Below are positions 1-11,200 of a stretch of DNA of 64,000 bases, one piece after another. The notes under the pieces are model-generated. The model did no database searches. It was not told the DNA's origin and saw only the letters and a program-made list of their open reading frames with translations. Where the stretch lies: NCBI GenBank assembly GCA_003116995.1, contig BDSL01000045.1, forward strand, positions 434,001 to 498,000, given 5' to 3'. Each line of letters opens with the position of its first letter. Positions within the stretch are counted from its first letter, which is position 1. The translations under genes were made by a program, and so were the position numbers. Source of the stretch: Yamagishiella unicocca. Its lineage: Eukaryota > Chlorophyta > Chlorophyceae > Chlamydomonadales > Volvocaceae.

Positions 1-3000
1 CTGCCACGGCGGCGGCCAGCTGGTCGCTACCCGTGGGTCTGGCCTCGCCCTCGACAGCGGCCTCAGTTTCCGACAGTAGCATCGTTCCCGCCGCAGCCGC
101 AGTGCCAGCCCGTGTTGTGGCTTCGTGCTCATCCGCAGGCCAGCTCTCCGACTGACCGAGGAACGGAGCATCGCCAGCAGCGGGCACGGTGCGGGGCACA
201 GCGGCTGCGTCCCTGGAGTCCGCGGACTCAGCGGCAGCGGTGGCGGCGCCCGCGAGAGTCGCTGCGTTGGCGTCAGGGGCCGTAGCGGTCGAAAACACCC
301 GTGCATTGCCCGGTGGTGGCGGAGGGGACACTGGCGCTGGTGGAGCTGCAGTGGATGGTGTAGAGATGGCGGCCGAGGGCGGCTGCGTGGCGGCGCCATG
401 CGGAGACGCTAGGTTGATCGCTGTGGGTGACTGCGGGTTCCGCCCCAGGCCGCCCAAGGCGCCGGTCCATGGGTCGGCCAGCGGGGTCAGGTGCGTTGCC
501 ACCGACAGCGGCAACGGCGACACACGTTGTGGGCCGGCAGACCCTGAAGCGGCAGCCGCCCCCGCGGTTTGCGCCACTGGAGGCAGAGACGTAGAGGCCG
601 CGATTCCCGATGCTGCACTGCCCGATTCCCGTAGAGGGATACTCCTGGTTGCCAATTCCGAGACGATTGGGCCGCTGACCGTAGCAGTAGCAGCGGCGGC
701 TTCCCATCCGGCACCGGCAGGAAGCGCTGCTGGTGGTGGCAGCCGCGCCCGCTGCAGCTGCGGCCAGGTCGTCGCTGTACTGTGCTCGTTGGCCGGTAGC
801 AGCGAAACGGCAGCCGCGCCAGACGTAGCTCCCATGCCACCGGGAGGCGCGTTTGGGGGCAACTGCCTAGAGACCATGCCACCAGCCGGGCGTGCAGCGA
901 GCTGCACCGCAGGTCCTTCGCTTGCCGCTGCGGCCTCAGATACGACTAATACCGGCGCGGCAGCAGCGTTTGCGCTGGCTGCCTGAACCGCTGGCTGGGA
1001 GCTGCTAGGGATTGGGGGCGCCGGGGGGGTCGCAACAGTGGCACCAGGCCTTCCGGGGGTTTTGACTGCGGCGTCTCTGCCCTGGGCGCCGCTAGCATTA
1101 CTAAGCCCTGCGCCATGTGGGTCACTGCCGCTTGAGCCGGCAGCAGCATGTGGCAGTGCGGGTTGTTCCCTCGGGGGCTGCTGCGGTCGGAGCTCCGCAG
1201 CCGCTGCCGCGGCTTCGGCCGCAGCTGCCATTGCTGCTGCGGATAAGGTCGCGGGTGACGACGCCGTAATCTGGTCCAACGGCTCCGCTGAGCTCGGCAC
1301 CAAGGATGCGACCGCGGCGTCAGCCGCAGTGGGCGGCAGCTCCCTGCTTCCTGGCGCCGACGCTGGCGATCGGGGCGCCGCCACAGCCGCCGCCGCCTCT
1401 CGCTCGCCGCCGGCTGCTGAGTCAGCATGCGACGCTTCCGGCAGCACGGCCGGCGGCGGCTGGGAGTTGGCGCCATGTGCTCTTGAAGTATTGGGCAAGG
1501 GCTCCGGCTGCTCCCCAGGTACTCGAGGCGTGGCTGCTGTCCGCGAATCGTTCATGCCTGCCGCCGGGCGGGATGCTAGCGACACCGGCAGCTCCTGCTC
1601 TAACAGAGGCACCGCCGCATCAGCAGCTGAAGATGTCATTGACGGTGACATGCCCTGCGGCCGAGAAACCAAATGAGGACATCAGTCCGTCAGCAAGTGC
1701 CCGTTACGTCGGGATGCGCTAGATGAACCAACACGCACTCACCGCGGAATGCCGCTGCTGCTGCAGTTGATCCTTCATCGCGGCTTCCAGCTTCTGAATG
1801 AACAAGTGGTTGACCAGGCCTGAAGTGCAGAGAGGGCGACGGCAAGGGATCCAGAGCGCGCTGAACAAAGCTCCAGCCGGCAGCGAACCCTGTGTCCCTT
1901 CTGCCATCACTTGTTGAGTTCCAAAACCCTACTCGGCGCACATTCCTTTCTTCTGCCCTTAACTGCTGTTATGACGTTACAGTTATAACGGAGCCCAAAG
2001 CCCGCCCGCGACACCGGCGCCTCAGCACTGCTCCCGCCATAAGGCCCACGTGCCCTTCTCCCTCCCCTCACCTAGCCTCCGCTCCATGCTCCTCAGCGCC
2101 CGGTCCACTTGCTGCACTGCGGCCTCACGCGGGTTCGCCTCCAGCACCTGCCCCACCCGCTGGACCAGCTCCGAGGGGCCCTCACCGCCGCCGCCGGCCG
2201 CACGGGGGACGCAGAGCAGCAGCTGCTCGCGCTTCTGCGCGAACAAGCGCCTCGTAACTGCGGAGACCCCTCCTCCGGAGACTCCACCAGCCGCCCTGGA
2301 TGGCGGTTCCTGCTCACCCTGCTGGTCCGACTGCTGCCGGCCGTCCGACCGCAGCGGTTGGGGTGCGCTCAGAGAAGGGCCGGGAGACGCCGCCGGCGGC
2401 AGCTCGGGTCCCGCCGCTGCCGCTCTAACAGCGACTCCAGATGACGCTGCCGGCACCGCTGCCGCCCGCACGTCCGCGTCAGGTTGGCCGACATGCGGCG
2501 CTGCAGCCTCCCGCGGCGGATTTCGGTCTGTGCCGCTGGGCAGGGTGAAGAGGTCCGTCACCATCTGGGCGTACGCTGTCCAATCCACCGGCGCCCTGCT
2601 GAGCAGGTCCAGGCAGGCCTGCGGAGAGGTGGAAGACACTGGGCGGCTTACCGCTTGTGCTGCTGGCCGCGGCTTTGGTGATGAAGGGAGCCAGGGAAGG
2701 GCGATCGACCAGTGGTGATGTTCTTTCTATCAGTTCGGCTTCCCCCGACGTTACAATTGCGAGGTAGCTTTAGCTGGTACTCTGAGGTTTGCAGTCTTCG
2801 CCCGGTGTGCGCACAAGTAACATCCGCTCGCGCCAAACGGAACCCGTCTGTGGAGCAACTTCCACTTGGCAGGTACGCTACAGTAATTGTTCGGGTAGCG
2901 CCGCGTGGCCCTTCCTCCCTGCTGCTGCTGCCACAAGAGACATTGCGACACTCGCAACAAGGCTCCCTGGAGCCCCCTGACCAGCACCTGCGTCCGAATG

Positions 3001-3485
3001 CCCACGTGCGCGGCCGCGTTTTCGTCATCCAGCTCCAGGCATGTCTCCAATAGCGCCGCGAAGGCCACGTCGAGGGCGTCGTGCTGCAGTGGCACGAGGC
3101 AACGGCCTGGTGAGCGAACGCTGTCTGCTCCGTGCCATCACAAGTATGCGGCGTAGCATCTCTGCGTCTGCGTTAGAATGTTGCCGCAGCGTCCGCACCT
3201 GAAGCATGCGTCGCAGCCAACCCGCGCACAGCTGCAGTTGCAAATGCTCCGGAAGGTCCAGGCCCACGCGCACGACCGTTTCAAGCGTGCCTGTGGCCGC
3301 GATCGTCAAAGATTTGAATTGGGGCAGATTTGGGCTGCGTCCTTCGCGGCAGCATAAGGCTAGAGGCACGTCCGGCTGTCGGCCGCTGACGACTAACCTC
3401 GGACATCTTGTATTTGCGAGGTTTGGAGCTGTTTCGCAAGGCGAAGGACCAAGCGTGCCCCCTGAAGCTCCCCGGCCGCCTCCAT
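1..3485 (-). CDS. Ala/Ser/Pro-rich protein, 5' part (C terminus beyond window)
   Basis: Seven exons can be linked in phase on the minus strand: 3485-3398 (ATG start), 3341-3199, 3083-2877, 2726-2652, 2618-2072, 1819-1743 and 1654 to the window edge. Every boundary has GT-AG signals. The last exon stays open for more than 550 codons and is almost entirely Ala, Pro, Ser and Thr. The first ~150 residues are different: helical and Leu-rich, with a segment around LKSLTIAATGTLETVV-like text and a run ending in LRRMLQ that loosely recalls a TFIIS N-terminal or helical-bundle fold. This resemblance is weak. Exon 5 carries a second helical stretch (VDWTAYAQMVTDLFTLP) and exon 6 a Gln-rich helix. I do not recognise the family. 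The composition suits a large regulatory protein, but no DNA-binding domain is visible inside the window. The gene is divergent from the carrier gene to its right. Confidence 0.6.
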
Positions 3486-3909
3486 GGTCTGGGGGGTGTT
3501 CGCCGGCGTCAGGTGCCAACCGTGGCCCCCGGCTAGCCTACCGTAAGCTACCCTGGAATAACAGTGTATCAATCGGTTGCTTACAGACGATTCTGAGCCT
3601 TGACATGGTTGCAAAATTTGGTGACAGCAGGACGCAGCGATGTCTTCCAGCGATCTGGACGGTCCCGCCTATTTCTCACGTACGACACTTGTCGCACAGG
3701 CGATGTAACACGAATTGTCATCCGGAAGTACCTTGAGAAGGAATCCACGAAATATCAACACCATGAAATTGGAAGGCCGTTAATGCGCACTGGGCCATAG
3801 TTGACTTAGTGCAACCTCCAAGCGCCCTATTAGAACAGATTCCGTTCGCTAATTATACACATATATTAAACCCAAAGGTCATTGAAGCGCGCTGTAATAG
3901 AAGCGGAAA
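3486..3909. promoter_or_regulatory. Shared divergent promoter region
   Basis: These 424 bases separate the proposed ATG codons of two divergently transcribed genes, the Ala-rich protein (minus) and the mitochondrial carrier (plus). No ORF here is convincing. The region is more AT-rich than the flanking exons (for example around 3840-3870). It must hold both 5' UTRs and both promoters if the two start codons are right. No clear TATA box was found. Confidence 0.35.
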
Positions 3910-6625
3910 ATGGGCAGCCAATCGGAGGAGGTTGATTGGGACAGGTGGGTTGGGAGGTACCCAGGCGGATAAGCTGACGTGTGCGCCATTATGCGTGAAT
4001 GCTACTTCTGCCTCTGTGTGGCGGGGACGTCTGGATTACGCCTTGTCACTGCGCCGGCTAATGCAGGCTGGACAAGAATAAATTCTTCATCTATGGAGCT
4101 GGAATGTTTTCGGTGAGTTATTGCATACTACTTTCCTGATTTTGCCTTCGCGGTGTCGCTGGGAGACCTCGTAACGTTCGACCTGTGTGCATGCCAATGT
4201 ACCACACCTGTAGGGCGTTACTCTGGCGCTGTACCCGCTCTCTGTGATTAAAACGAAGCAGATGACTCTACCGGGCATCAGCGGCGGCTTTCAGGTAATG
4301 ATTAACGTCGCGAGCTCGTGTGGCGTTGGGATGGGAGCCGGGAGGTCGGCAGTGCGAACAAGCTTTGTGGAACTGGGTCGGACCATCACCTCCCGCAGCA
4401 TCACCCCCCAACCCCGTGTCCTTTCACCTCCCCTACCAGGGCGTCAAGCAAACAGCGTCCACCATCATGCGTGCGGAGGGGGTCCCAGGCTTCTACCGAG
4501 GCTTCGGCACAGTTATTTTTGGCACTATTCCAGCGCGTGCGGTAAGTGGCGCCCAATCATAGCAACCGGGTACGACCGGGCTGAGGCTCACATTGGAGGT
4601 CACTGGGTGGGACACACTACGTGTGTGTGTTCACCCGCTTCGGGCCCCTGAAACGCGGATGCACGCGGAGGAGGGTGCACAAAGCCACAGGAACATTGCG
4701 GTTGGGGATGCGTCGGCTTGGTTGAGGCAAGCAAGCTCGGTCATGTGCGCTGGGCGTCGGCAGAAGGTGCCGACGATGACCCAGGCAGCCAGCACACCGC
4801 ATGTACATGTCGACTGGCTTCGATGGGGGTCGATCATCACGCGCCAGTCGCCGTGCACGGCACCTAACTCCTCGCCCATATTTCGTACGCCGCACCCTAC
4901 ACCACTTGCGATGCCTATCGGGCAAAGGCACTACAGATACGCAAGGCTACCGTCCCGACGCGAGCCCAGATCCCGGATTCAAATCCCACGCCCGGCACGC
5001 ATAACGCCCCCCTCCACGCCCTCCCAGGTATATCTGACCACCCTCGAGTGGACGAAAAGCGAGGTTGGAAAGGGCGTTGGCGAGCTGGGACTGGCGGGGC
5101 CCGCCGCCGCAGGCCTGGCCAACTTTGCCGGCGGCGCAGTAGCCTCCCTGGCCACACAGTCCGTCACAGTCCCCATCGATGTGATCTCACAGAAGCAGAT
5201 GGTCCACGGGGACGAGACGGTGGTGGCGCGGCACCAGCACCGCAACGTATCCTCGGCGCCGGGCCCGGCATCGGCGTCCGGGGGAACTGCGGCCCCAGGG
5301 TCCAGCATCGCGCCCCAACAGCACACCGCCGCGTCGGTAGGGCCACCCTCCTCCACCTCCGCCGCTGCCTCCTCAGCCTCCGCTTCATCGGCGTCAACAT
5401 CGTCAGCAGCAGCGTCCGCGACCTCGGAGTCCGCGGCGAGGGCGAACGCCGGCGCTTCGTCTTCCGGGCGGCCGGCTCAGCCGCAGTCCGGGACCCGCAG
5501 CATCGGCTCGCTCCAGATGGTGCGGCTGATCGTGAAGGAGGAGGGCATGGGAGGGCTGTATCGTGGTTTCGGCGCGTCGGTCGCCACCTTCGTGCCCTCC
5601 AGCGCCGTCTGGTGGGGCGCCTACGGCGCCTACCAGAAGCTCATCTGGGCGTTCCGTCACGGTGATGGCGACGGCGGCGGCGGGAGGGGCCCGCAGCACT
5701 CCACGAGTGAGGTGGTGGCGGTGCAGACCACTGCGTCGGTGCTGGCGGGGTGCACCAGCAGCCTGGTCACGACGCCGCTTGACCTGATCAAGGTGAGTGC
5801 GAAGATGCGGGGTTGCGTGGGTTCCCTCAGCACCCAATCACGACATGCCACGGCTGTCACGTGTGGGACCCACGGGTCAGCAGTCCTAGGCGAGGCGACG
5901 GCCCATGGGCTGAAGCTTGATGGTACCCGCCTCTGGATAGAAAGAAGACCTGGAGGCCACAGCATGCGGCGGGTGCACCGCGGGTGGCGAGCGGCTGAGA
6001 ACTGCTCGCACAGCATAACACGTGGTAGCCCCGCACGCACCCCGCCTGGTCACCATGCACCCACAGTGGTACTGGGTCGGGGTGCTGGTGGCTCCACCGC
6101 GGCCTCCACCGTGGCAAACGGTTTCCTGTCGTCGGTTGGCCAACCGTTTTCCTTCCCCTGGACCACCAGTACCCGTTCCCCGACAACAGCCCACGTGGGC
6201 TGGTGCGCGGATCGTCTGCCGTCGCTGCCAGCTCTCGGGCCTGCTTTGACGAATCAGTTGATCATTGGCATAGCGAGCTTCAGTCCCAGACGGGAGGAAA
6301 ATCACGGGTCCTGGATCGCCAAACCCTCGTGTGAAATAGTCCCGCGCTCGCCAAAGAGGTCTTCCTCGCTCCCCCCTTCCGACCGTACGACCTGCGACTC
6401 CCCTCCGACCCCAACTCGCAGACCCGCATCCAGGTGTCGTACAAGCACGACGGCGCGACGCCCACCTTCCGCGAGGTGGCCCGGCAGATTCTGCGCGAGG
6501 ACGGAGCCAGCGGCTTCTTGCGGGGGGCCGTGCCCCGCATGATCAACGCGTCGTTGTGGGGCACCTGCATGGTGACGGTCTACGAGTACCTGAAGCGCAT
6601 TTGTGCCAAGGAGGGTGGGCAATGA
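3910..6625 (+). CDS. Mitochondrial carrier, SLC25A44-like
   Basis: Six exons, 3910-3944, 4067-4112, 4214-4294, 4440-4541, 5028-5792 and 6422-6625, give a 410-residue protein. All have GT-AG introns and consistent phase. The three repeats of the mitochondrial carrier family are visible. Carrier signatures lie at about residue 35 (PLSVIKTK), 137 (PIDVISQK) and 338 (PLDLIKTRIQV), each followed by a GxxGLYRGF-type motif. The N terminus (LDKNKFFIYGAGMFSGVT) and PIDVISQ match the SLC25A44 group, whose animal member carries branched-chain amino acids across the inner mitochondrial membrane. Substrate here is inferred only from that similarity. An Ala/Ser-rich insert of roughly 80 residues (about 155-235) lies in the matrix loop after repeat 2's first helix, as is common in chlorophyte proteins. 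The start codon was chosen because the 35-nt first exon gives SEEVDWDRLDK, like the family's N terminus. Confidence 0.85.
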
Positions 6626-7935
6626 TGAAGGAGGCGGGAGGGGAGGGGGAGGAGCGGCTACGGGCCCCCACTCCGCGTAGGCAAACGCGGTGGAAGGACG
6701 CTGGAGGAGGGCATGTTGGGGTTGAAGGGTTGTGGAGGTTGTGAAAGGGGGGTCACGGGAGGGGGATCGTCGAAAAAGGGGAGGGGACTTGGGTAGGACG
6801 AGAGGAGTGAGGGCGAGGGCAGCGTTGCTTTTCAAAGCGCAGGTGTCAGCGCGTGGGGGGCCTCGAAAGGGGCTGCGAGGAGACGGGGAGCGCGAGGGGT
6901 AGGGAGTGCAATTTTAACGCAGACAGCTGGGCTTGTTGACGGTTGCGCGTGCGAGGGCGTATGCTAGCTGGTAGGACGGGCGGAGGGATGCTGCAGGAGG
7001 GCTAAGCCTGGGGGCTGCTGGAAAGGGGAGCAGGACAGCTAGAGCGGGGGTAGCGAGGCTGGATGGTAGCGAGGCAGGATACAGGCGTTTGGCTTTGGAT
7101 TACAGCGCCTGTGTTTTTTCAACTCAGACTTTCCCTGTTAAGCACGCTACGGAAACACGGTCGGCAGGTAGATTGGATGCGTCGAAGAGCTGTGCGGCTG
7201 GACGATTGGATGCGCCGCGTTCGGCGAACGGAACGAGGTCCTAAACGATGATCTTTTCTTATGGCTTGCCCCGTGTAATCCGAAAATATATGTTTAGATT
7301 GGTAACCGCGTCCTTCTTTCACTTGCATTGCTTTGCTGTGCATTCGCAATCAAGGAACACGACTGGTATTCCGGAAGTCCGGTGCGCAGCCATGATGACC
7401 CGCGGGTCGCGTGGGCAAATGCCCCCCACGGATAAACGCAATACCCCTTGCATCGCTGGCTGGATTTCATTTGGGCATGTGAAGTAATATAGTATACTGG
7501 TATCGCCTAATCGAAGTGCTGACTGCTGGGCATCAGGCAATTTTCCGCGGCTTGCGGCCTTGCCTGCCGACTTGTTGGCATGAACAGGGGGAAAATAGGT
7601 GCTGGACTGACCTTGTGAAGGCCGCGTGGGGGCAATGTATACCAGAGTCACAGTGTGGCGCTCTGGTAAGCACTTTTGAAGCTGGCCGGCAGCCCAATAC
7701 GGCTGGGCCCCCCGCGGGCGCCATTTTACCCCCCGCGGGCGCCATTTTGATCTCGCAGCACCTCTTTTATCCATTTTGTCAACTATACGCGTGTTGCCGC
7801 TAACATATGGGTGGCCTTTCACGCAGGAAGGTGAAGAACCATGGCCCACTCGAGGCCTTGCGCAACGTGGTCCTTGCATGCGGCATGGATCGTTGGTGTC
7901 CGAGTCATGGGACGAGCGCCGCTGCGCGGGACGGC
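6626..7935. other. Intergenic spacer, carrier 3' side to Deg promoter
   Basis: This spacer holds the carrier 3' UTR and upstream sequence of the Deg protease gene. The first ~400 bases are strongly purine-skewed (G-rich on plus). A 20-base GC-rich unit ending in CGCCATTTT is repeated in tandem at about 7708-7748. Short ORFs are present but none resembles a known protein. Confidence 0.4.
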
Positions 7936-7939
7936 GCTG

Positions 7940-7947
7940 CTATAAAA
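7940..7947 (+). promoter_or_regulatory. TATA box of the Deg protease gene
   Basis: TATAAAAG lies 261 bases upstream of the proposed Deg start codon in otherwise GC-rich sequence, in the expected orientation. A 5' UTR of about 230 bases would follow. This is a match by consensus only. Confidence 0.5.
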
Positions 7948-8200
7948 GGCTGCGACGCCAAAGTGCTTTCTTTAGCCCTTGGCCGCCGCCTACTACATTA
8001 TTACAGCCGCACAGTAGTCAACAACTCGCAATCCCGCGCCTCCGTGCGCCTCGTGATTACAACTCCGCGAGCCCTTATCAGGTTAGCTTATTGGCGGCCA
8101 AGCGGCCCCCGCTCCTCCGACGCGCGCGCTTCTGCAGGCCTCGCTCGCCGCTTTTTACCTCCGGTTTAAAATTTTTGTTTCCGAGAGGCCGGTCCTAAAC

Positions 8201-11200
8201 ATGTATGCTCCCGCCGCCTACTGCTCCGCAGCCCCAGCTGCTCGCGCTTGCGCCTGCGCCGCCGCGCGACTCGCACCGGTGCTCCTAGGCCTCTCCCGCT
8301 ACCGCTCAGCTGCTCCTCCAAGCAAGCTTCCGACGCCCTTCCAAGGCGCCGCTTTTTTCTCCGCTCGGTCTTTCGCCGCCGACCGCGGCTCTCCGCCCGA
8401 GCCCAACGCCTTCGACTCCGCTTCCGAGCCCGCTTTCGAGATCTCCGACAGCAACATGGCGTCCCCAGCCAACGCAAGCGCCGCCTCTCTGTCGCTCTCC
8501 AACGGCATCGTCCTCACCAACTCGGTCCTGGTTCCGCTGAGTCCGACCAAGCGTCCGCGCAGCGAGTCCTTCGCCAACCTGGAGCGCGGAGTGCCCTCCG
8601 GACCAGCCACCACCATCACCACCATCAAGACCAACGCTGCTGCCGCCGCGACCGCCGATGCCAAGAGCGCAACCGCAGTCCACCTGGACAAGGCCCTGCG
8701 GAGCGTGGTCAAGATCTTCTGTACCAGCGCCAAGTGGGTCGCCGGGAGTTCAGGGTTCAGGGCGCGGGCGCACCTTTTGTGCGTCGTCATCATCGTCACC
8801 ATCATCATCGCCGCAGCGGCCCAGCGGCTCCGCCCCTGACGTTGCTCTTAACTTCCATCATATCTCCCGCACACACACTCCGTGCCGCTCTCTCCACCGG
8901 TCCCCTTGACCCTCTCTCCTTTCCTTTGCACCCATTTGCCCTTCGCCTCCACCGCCCAAAAACGTCACCGCCTGGCCCTCCCGCGCCTCGCTTCACCCTC
9001 CCGCGTCGCCCTCCCGCTCCAACCCCCATTCCTCCCCACAGCCCCAACTACAGCCTGCCCTGGCAGATGATGTCCCAGACCAAGTCCACGGCCTCCGGCT
9101 TCGTGGTGGCGCCGCTGGCGTCCCGCCGCATCCTCACCAACGCCCACGCGGTGGCCAACCAGGTGCAGGTGATGCTGCGCAAGCACGGCAACGCGCGCAA
9201 GTTCCCCGCCCGCGTGCTGGCGGTGGGGCACGAGTGCGACATCGCGATGCTCACAGTGGACAGCGACGAGGTGAGGGGGTTACAAGTAAAGAACCGGTAA
9301 CTCGACTGCGGTAATGTAGTTGGTGCATAGCCTTCGACGAGGTGAGGGGGTGGGTGGGGTGGGTGGGGGTGTGAAAAAAGACCGGTGGTGGTGTGTGTGG
9401 CGGGGGAAACCCGTTCATACGGTATACGAGACGGGGGGAAACAAACTCGCGCGGGGGTGTGCGTGTGGAGAGAAGCAAAAAGAGGGTGGGATTTGCAAGG
9501 AAACCACTGTACGAAAGAGAAAACCGTTTAAAATATAGCCGTTTGGAAATGCATGCTGGAGAAGTTGGGTGGGGGAGCTGAGGTCGGAGGTCCTCTGTCG
9601 ACCTTCGGCGGCTAAGAGAGGAGGGAGGAGCTTGAGATGGGGCTTGCGATGCAGAATGTGGATTGCAGTGCTTGCGAGGGGGAGGGTTGATGTGGGTCTT
9701 CGATGTTGCAGGATGCAACAGGCTTGCATTAGTGGGGGGAGGCAGGCATGGGCGCGACGTTTTGATTTGCCACGAAGCTGGGCCGGTGTGTGTGCAGGTA
9801 GGGGGGGAAGGCGGACGGACCCATGTCACCCATGACGCCCTCCTCGGCCCCATGACAAGTCTCCTCACCGGATGCCTCCTTCCCTAACCCATCCCCCACC
9901 CCTCAGTTCTGGGAGGGCGACGGCGGCGTGGAGGCGCTGGAGGTGGGCGGCCTGCCGCCGATGCAGGAGAGCGTCACGGTGGTGGGCTTTCCGCAGGGCG
10001 GTGACAATGTGTGCGTCACCAAGGGGGTGGCCTCACGACTGGACCGCCAGCAGTACTCGCACGGCCGCTGCTCGCTGCTCACCGTGCAGACGGACGCGCC
10101 CATCAACAGGTGCGGGAGGTGCCCCGTTTGTGGCGGGGAGGGGGGGAGGGGTCGACCTGGGCGGCGGGGAGGGTTGAGGAATGCCCGTGGAGGGAGGGGC
10201 CCGAAAAAATGAAGTGTGGCGGCGGTCTGGATGGAAGGCACGTGCGGCGGCTATCTGGGCCTTACTTCGTCCGCCAAGGCCGTCGGGGCCTTACTTTGTC
10301 CGCCATCATGGGGCTGTGAGGGAAAGCAGCGTGCTGCCAGACAAGCAGCTGCGGGAGAATGAGAATCGGTGCAACGAGTGCTCAGCTGCGGTTGTGCTGG
10401 TTGCGGTGCTCTGCGGCACAAGATCGTATGAGCTGGCATATCCCATCCTCCCACTTCTTCTCCCGCCAGTGGTGGTCGTTCCCATACAAGAACGACCACC
10501 ACTAGGTCGTTCCCCGTGCATTTACCTTGCTTATCCGTGCTCCTATTTTACTAGGCAAACAAACACCGCCTCGTCAACGAGCCTGTGCAATCCTCCAGCC
10601 AAGACAGGGTCTCCACAAGATATAATTGTGCCTCCTTCCCGCCCTCGCTGCCCTTATCCGTCGCCCCTTCACTCCCTTCCTCCCCCTCCTGCGTCTCTCT
10701 CCCCCTCCCGCAGTGGCAACAGCGGCGGCCCCGTGCTCCTGGGTGACCGCGTGGTGGGCCTGGCCTTCCAGTCCCTCATCGGAGCAGAGAACACCGGCTA
10801 CGTCATTCCCACGCCCGTGGTCAACCACTTCCTCAACGACCTCAAGCGCAATGGCGATAAATACACAGGCGAGTCCTCGCCTTCCAACCGCCCCTCAAAA
10901 CCCTAGCTAGTAGTGGTCACAATATCATTCGATATCGCTTCACGGGCTCCTTCTCTACCATACATGTCCTCGAGGGGCTACAGGCCAGCCTATTGAATGG
11001 TTGCGTTTGTTATTACCGGTACTACTGCGCTCAAGCGTGGGCTCGATTGTCGGTCCCGCGTTCAGCCTGTGGCAGCAACCCAATCCGGCCTGTGGCAGTT
11101 GCCCCGACTGTATGGTCGTACTTGTACGGCCGAGCCGTACATGCCAGAGTGAAGACCTGAAGAGCAACCAGCACCCACCCACACGCGCGCACCGAGTGCT

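Noticed and set aside
189..1676. Long Ala/Gly-rich ORFs on the plus strand (189-986, 1038-1676)
   Set aside because: They are antisense shadows of the minus-strand exon 1-1654, which is open throughout, joins in phase to upstream exons and has the more typical Ala/Pro/Ser composition.
4593..6542. 649-codon plus-strand ORF
   Set aside because: It contains real carrier exon 5, but its remainder reads through introns 4 and 5. Splice sites and carrier motifs give a different, better model.
8248..9300. 350-codon plus-strand ORF overlapping the Deg gene
   Set aside because: Arg/Pro-rich alternate frame of Deg exon 1 running through intron 1. It happens to enter the frame of exon 2 but lacks the transit peptide and phase.
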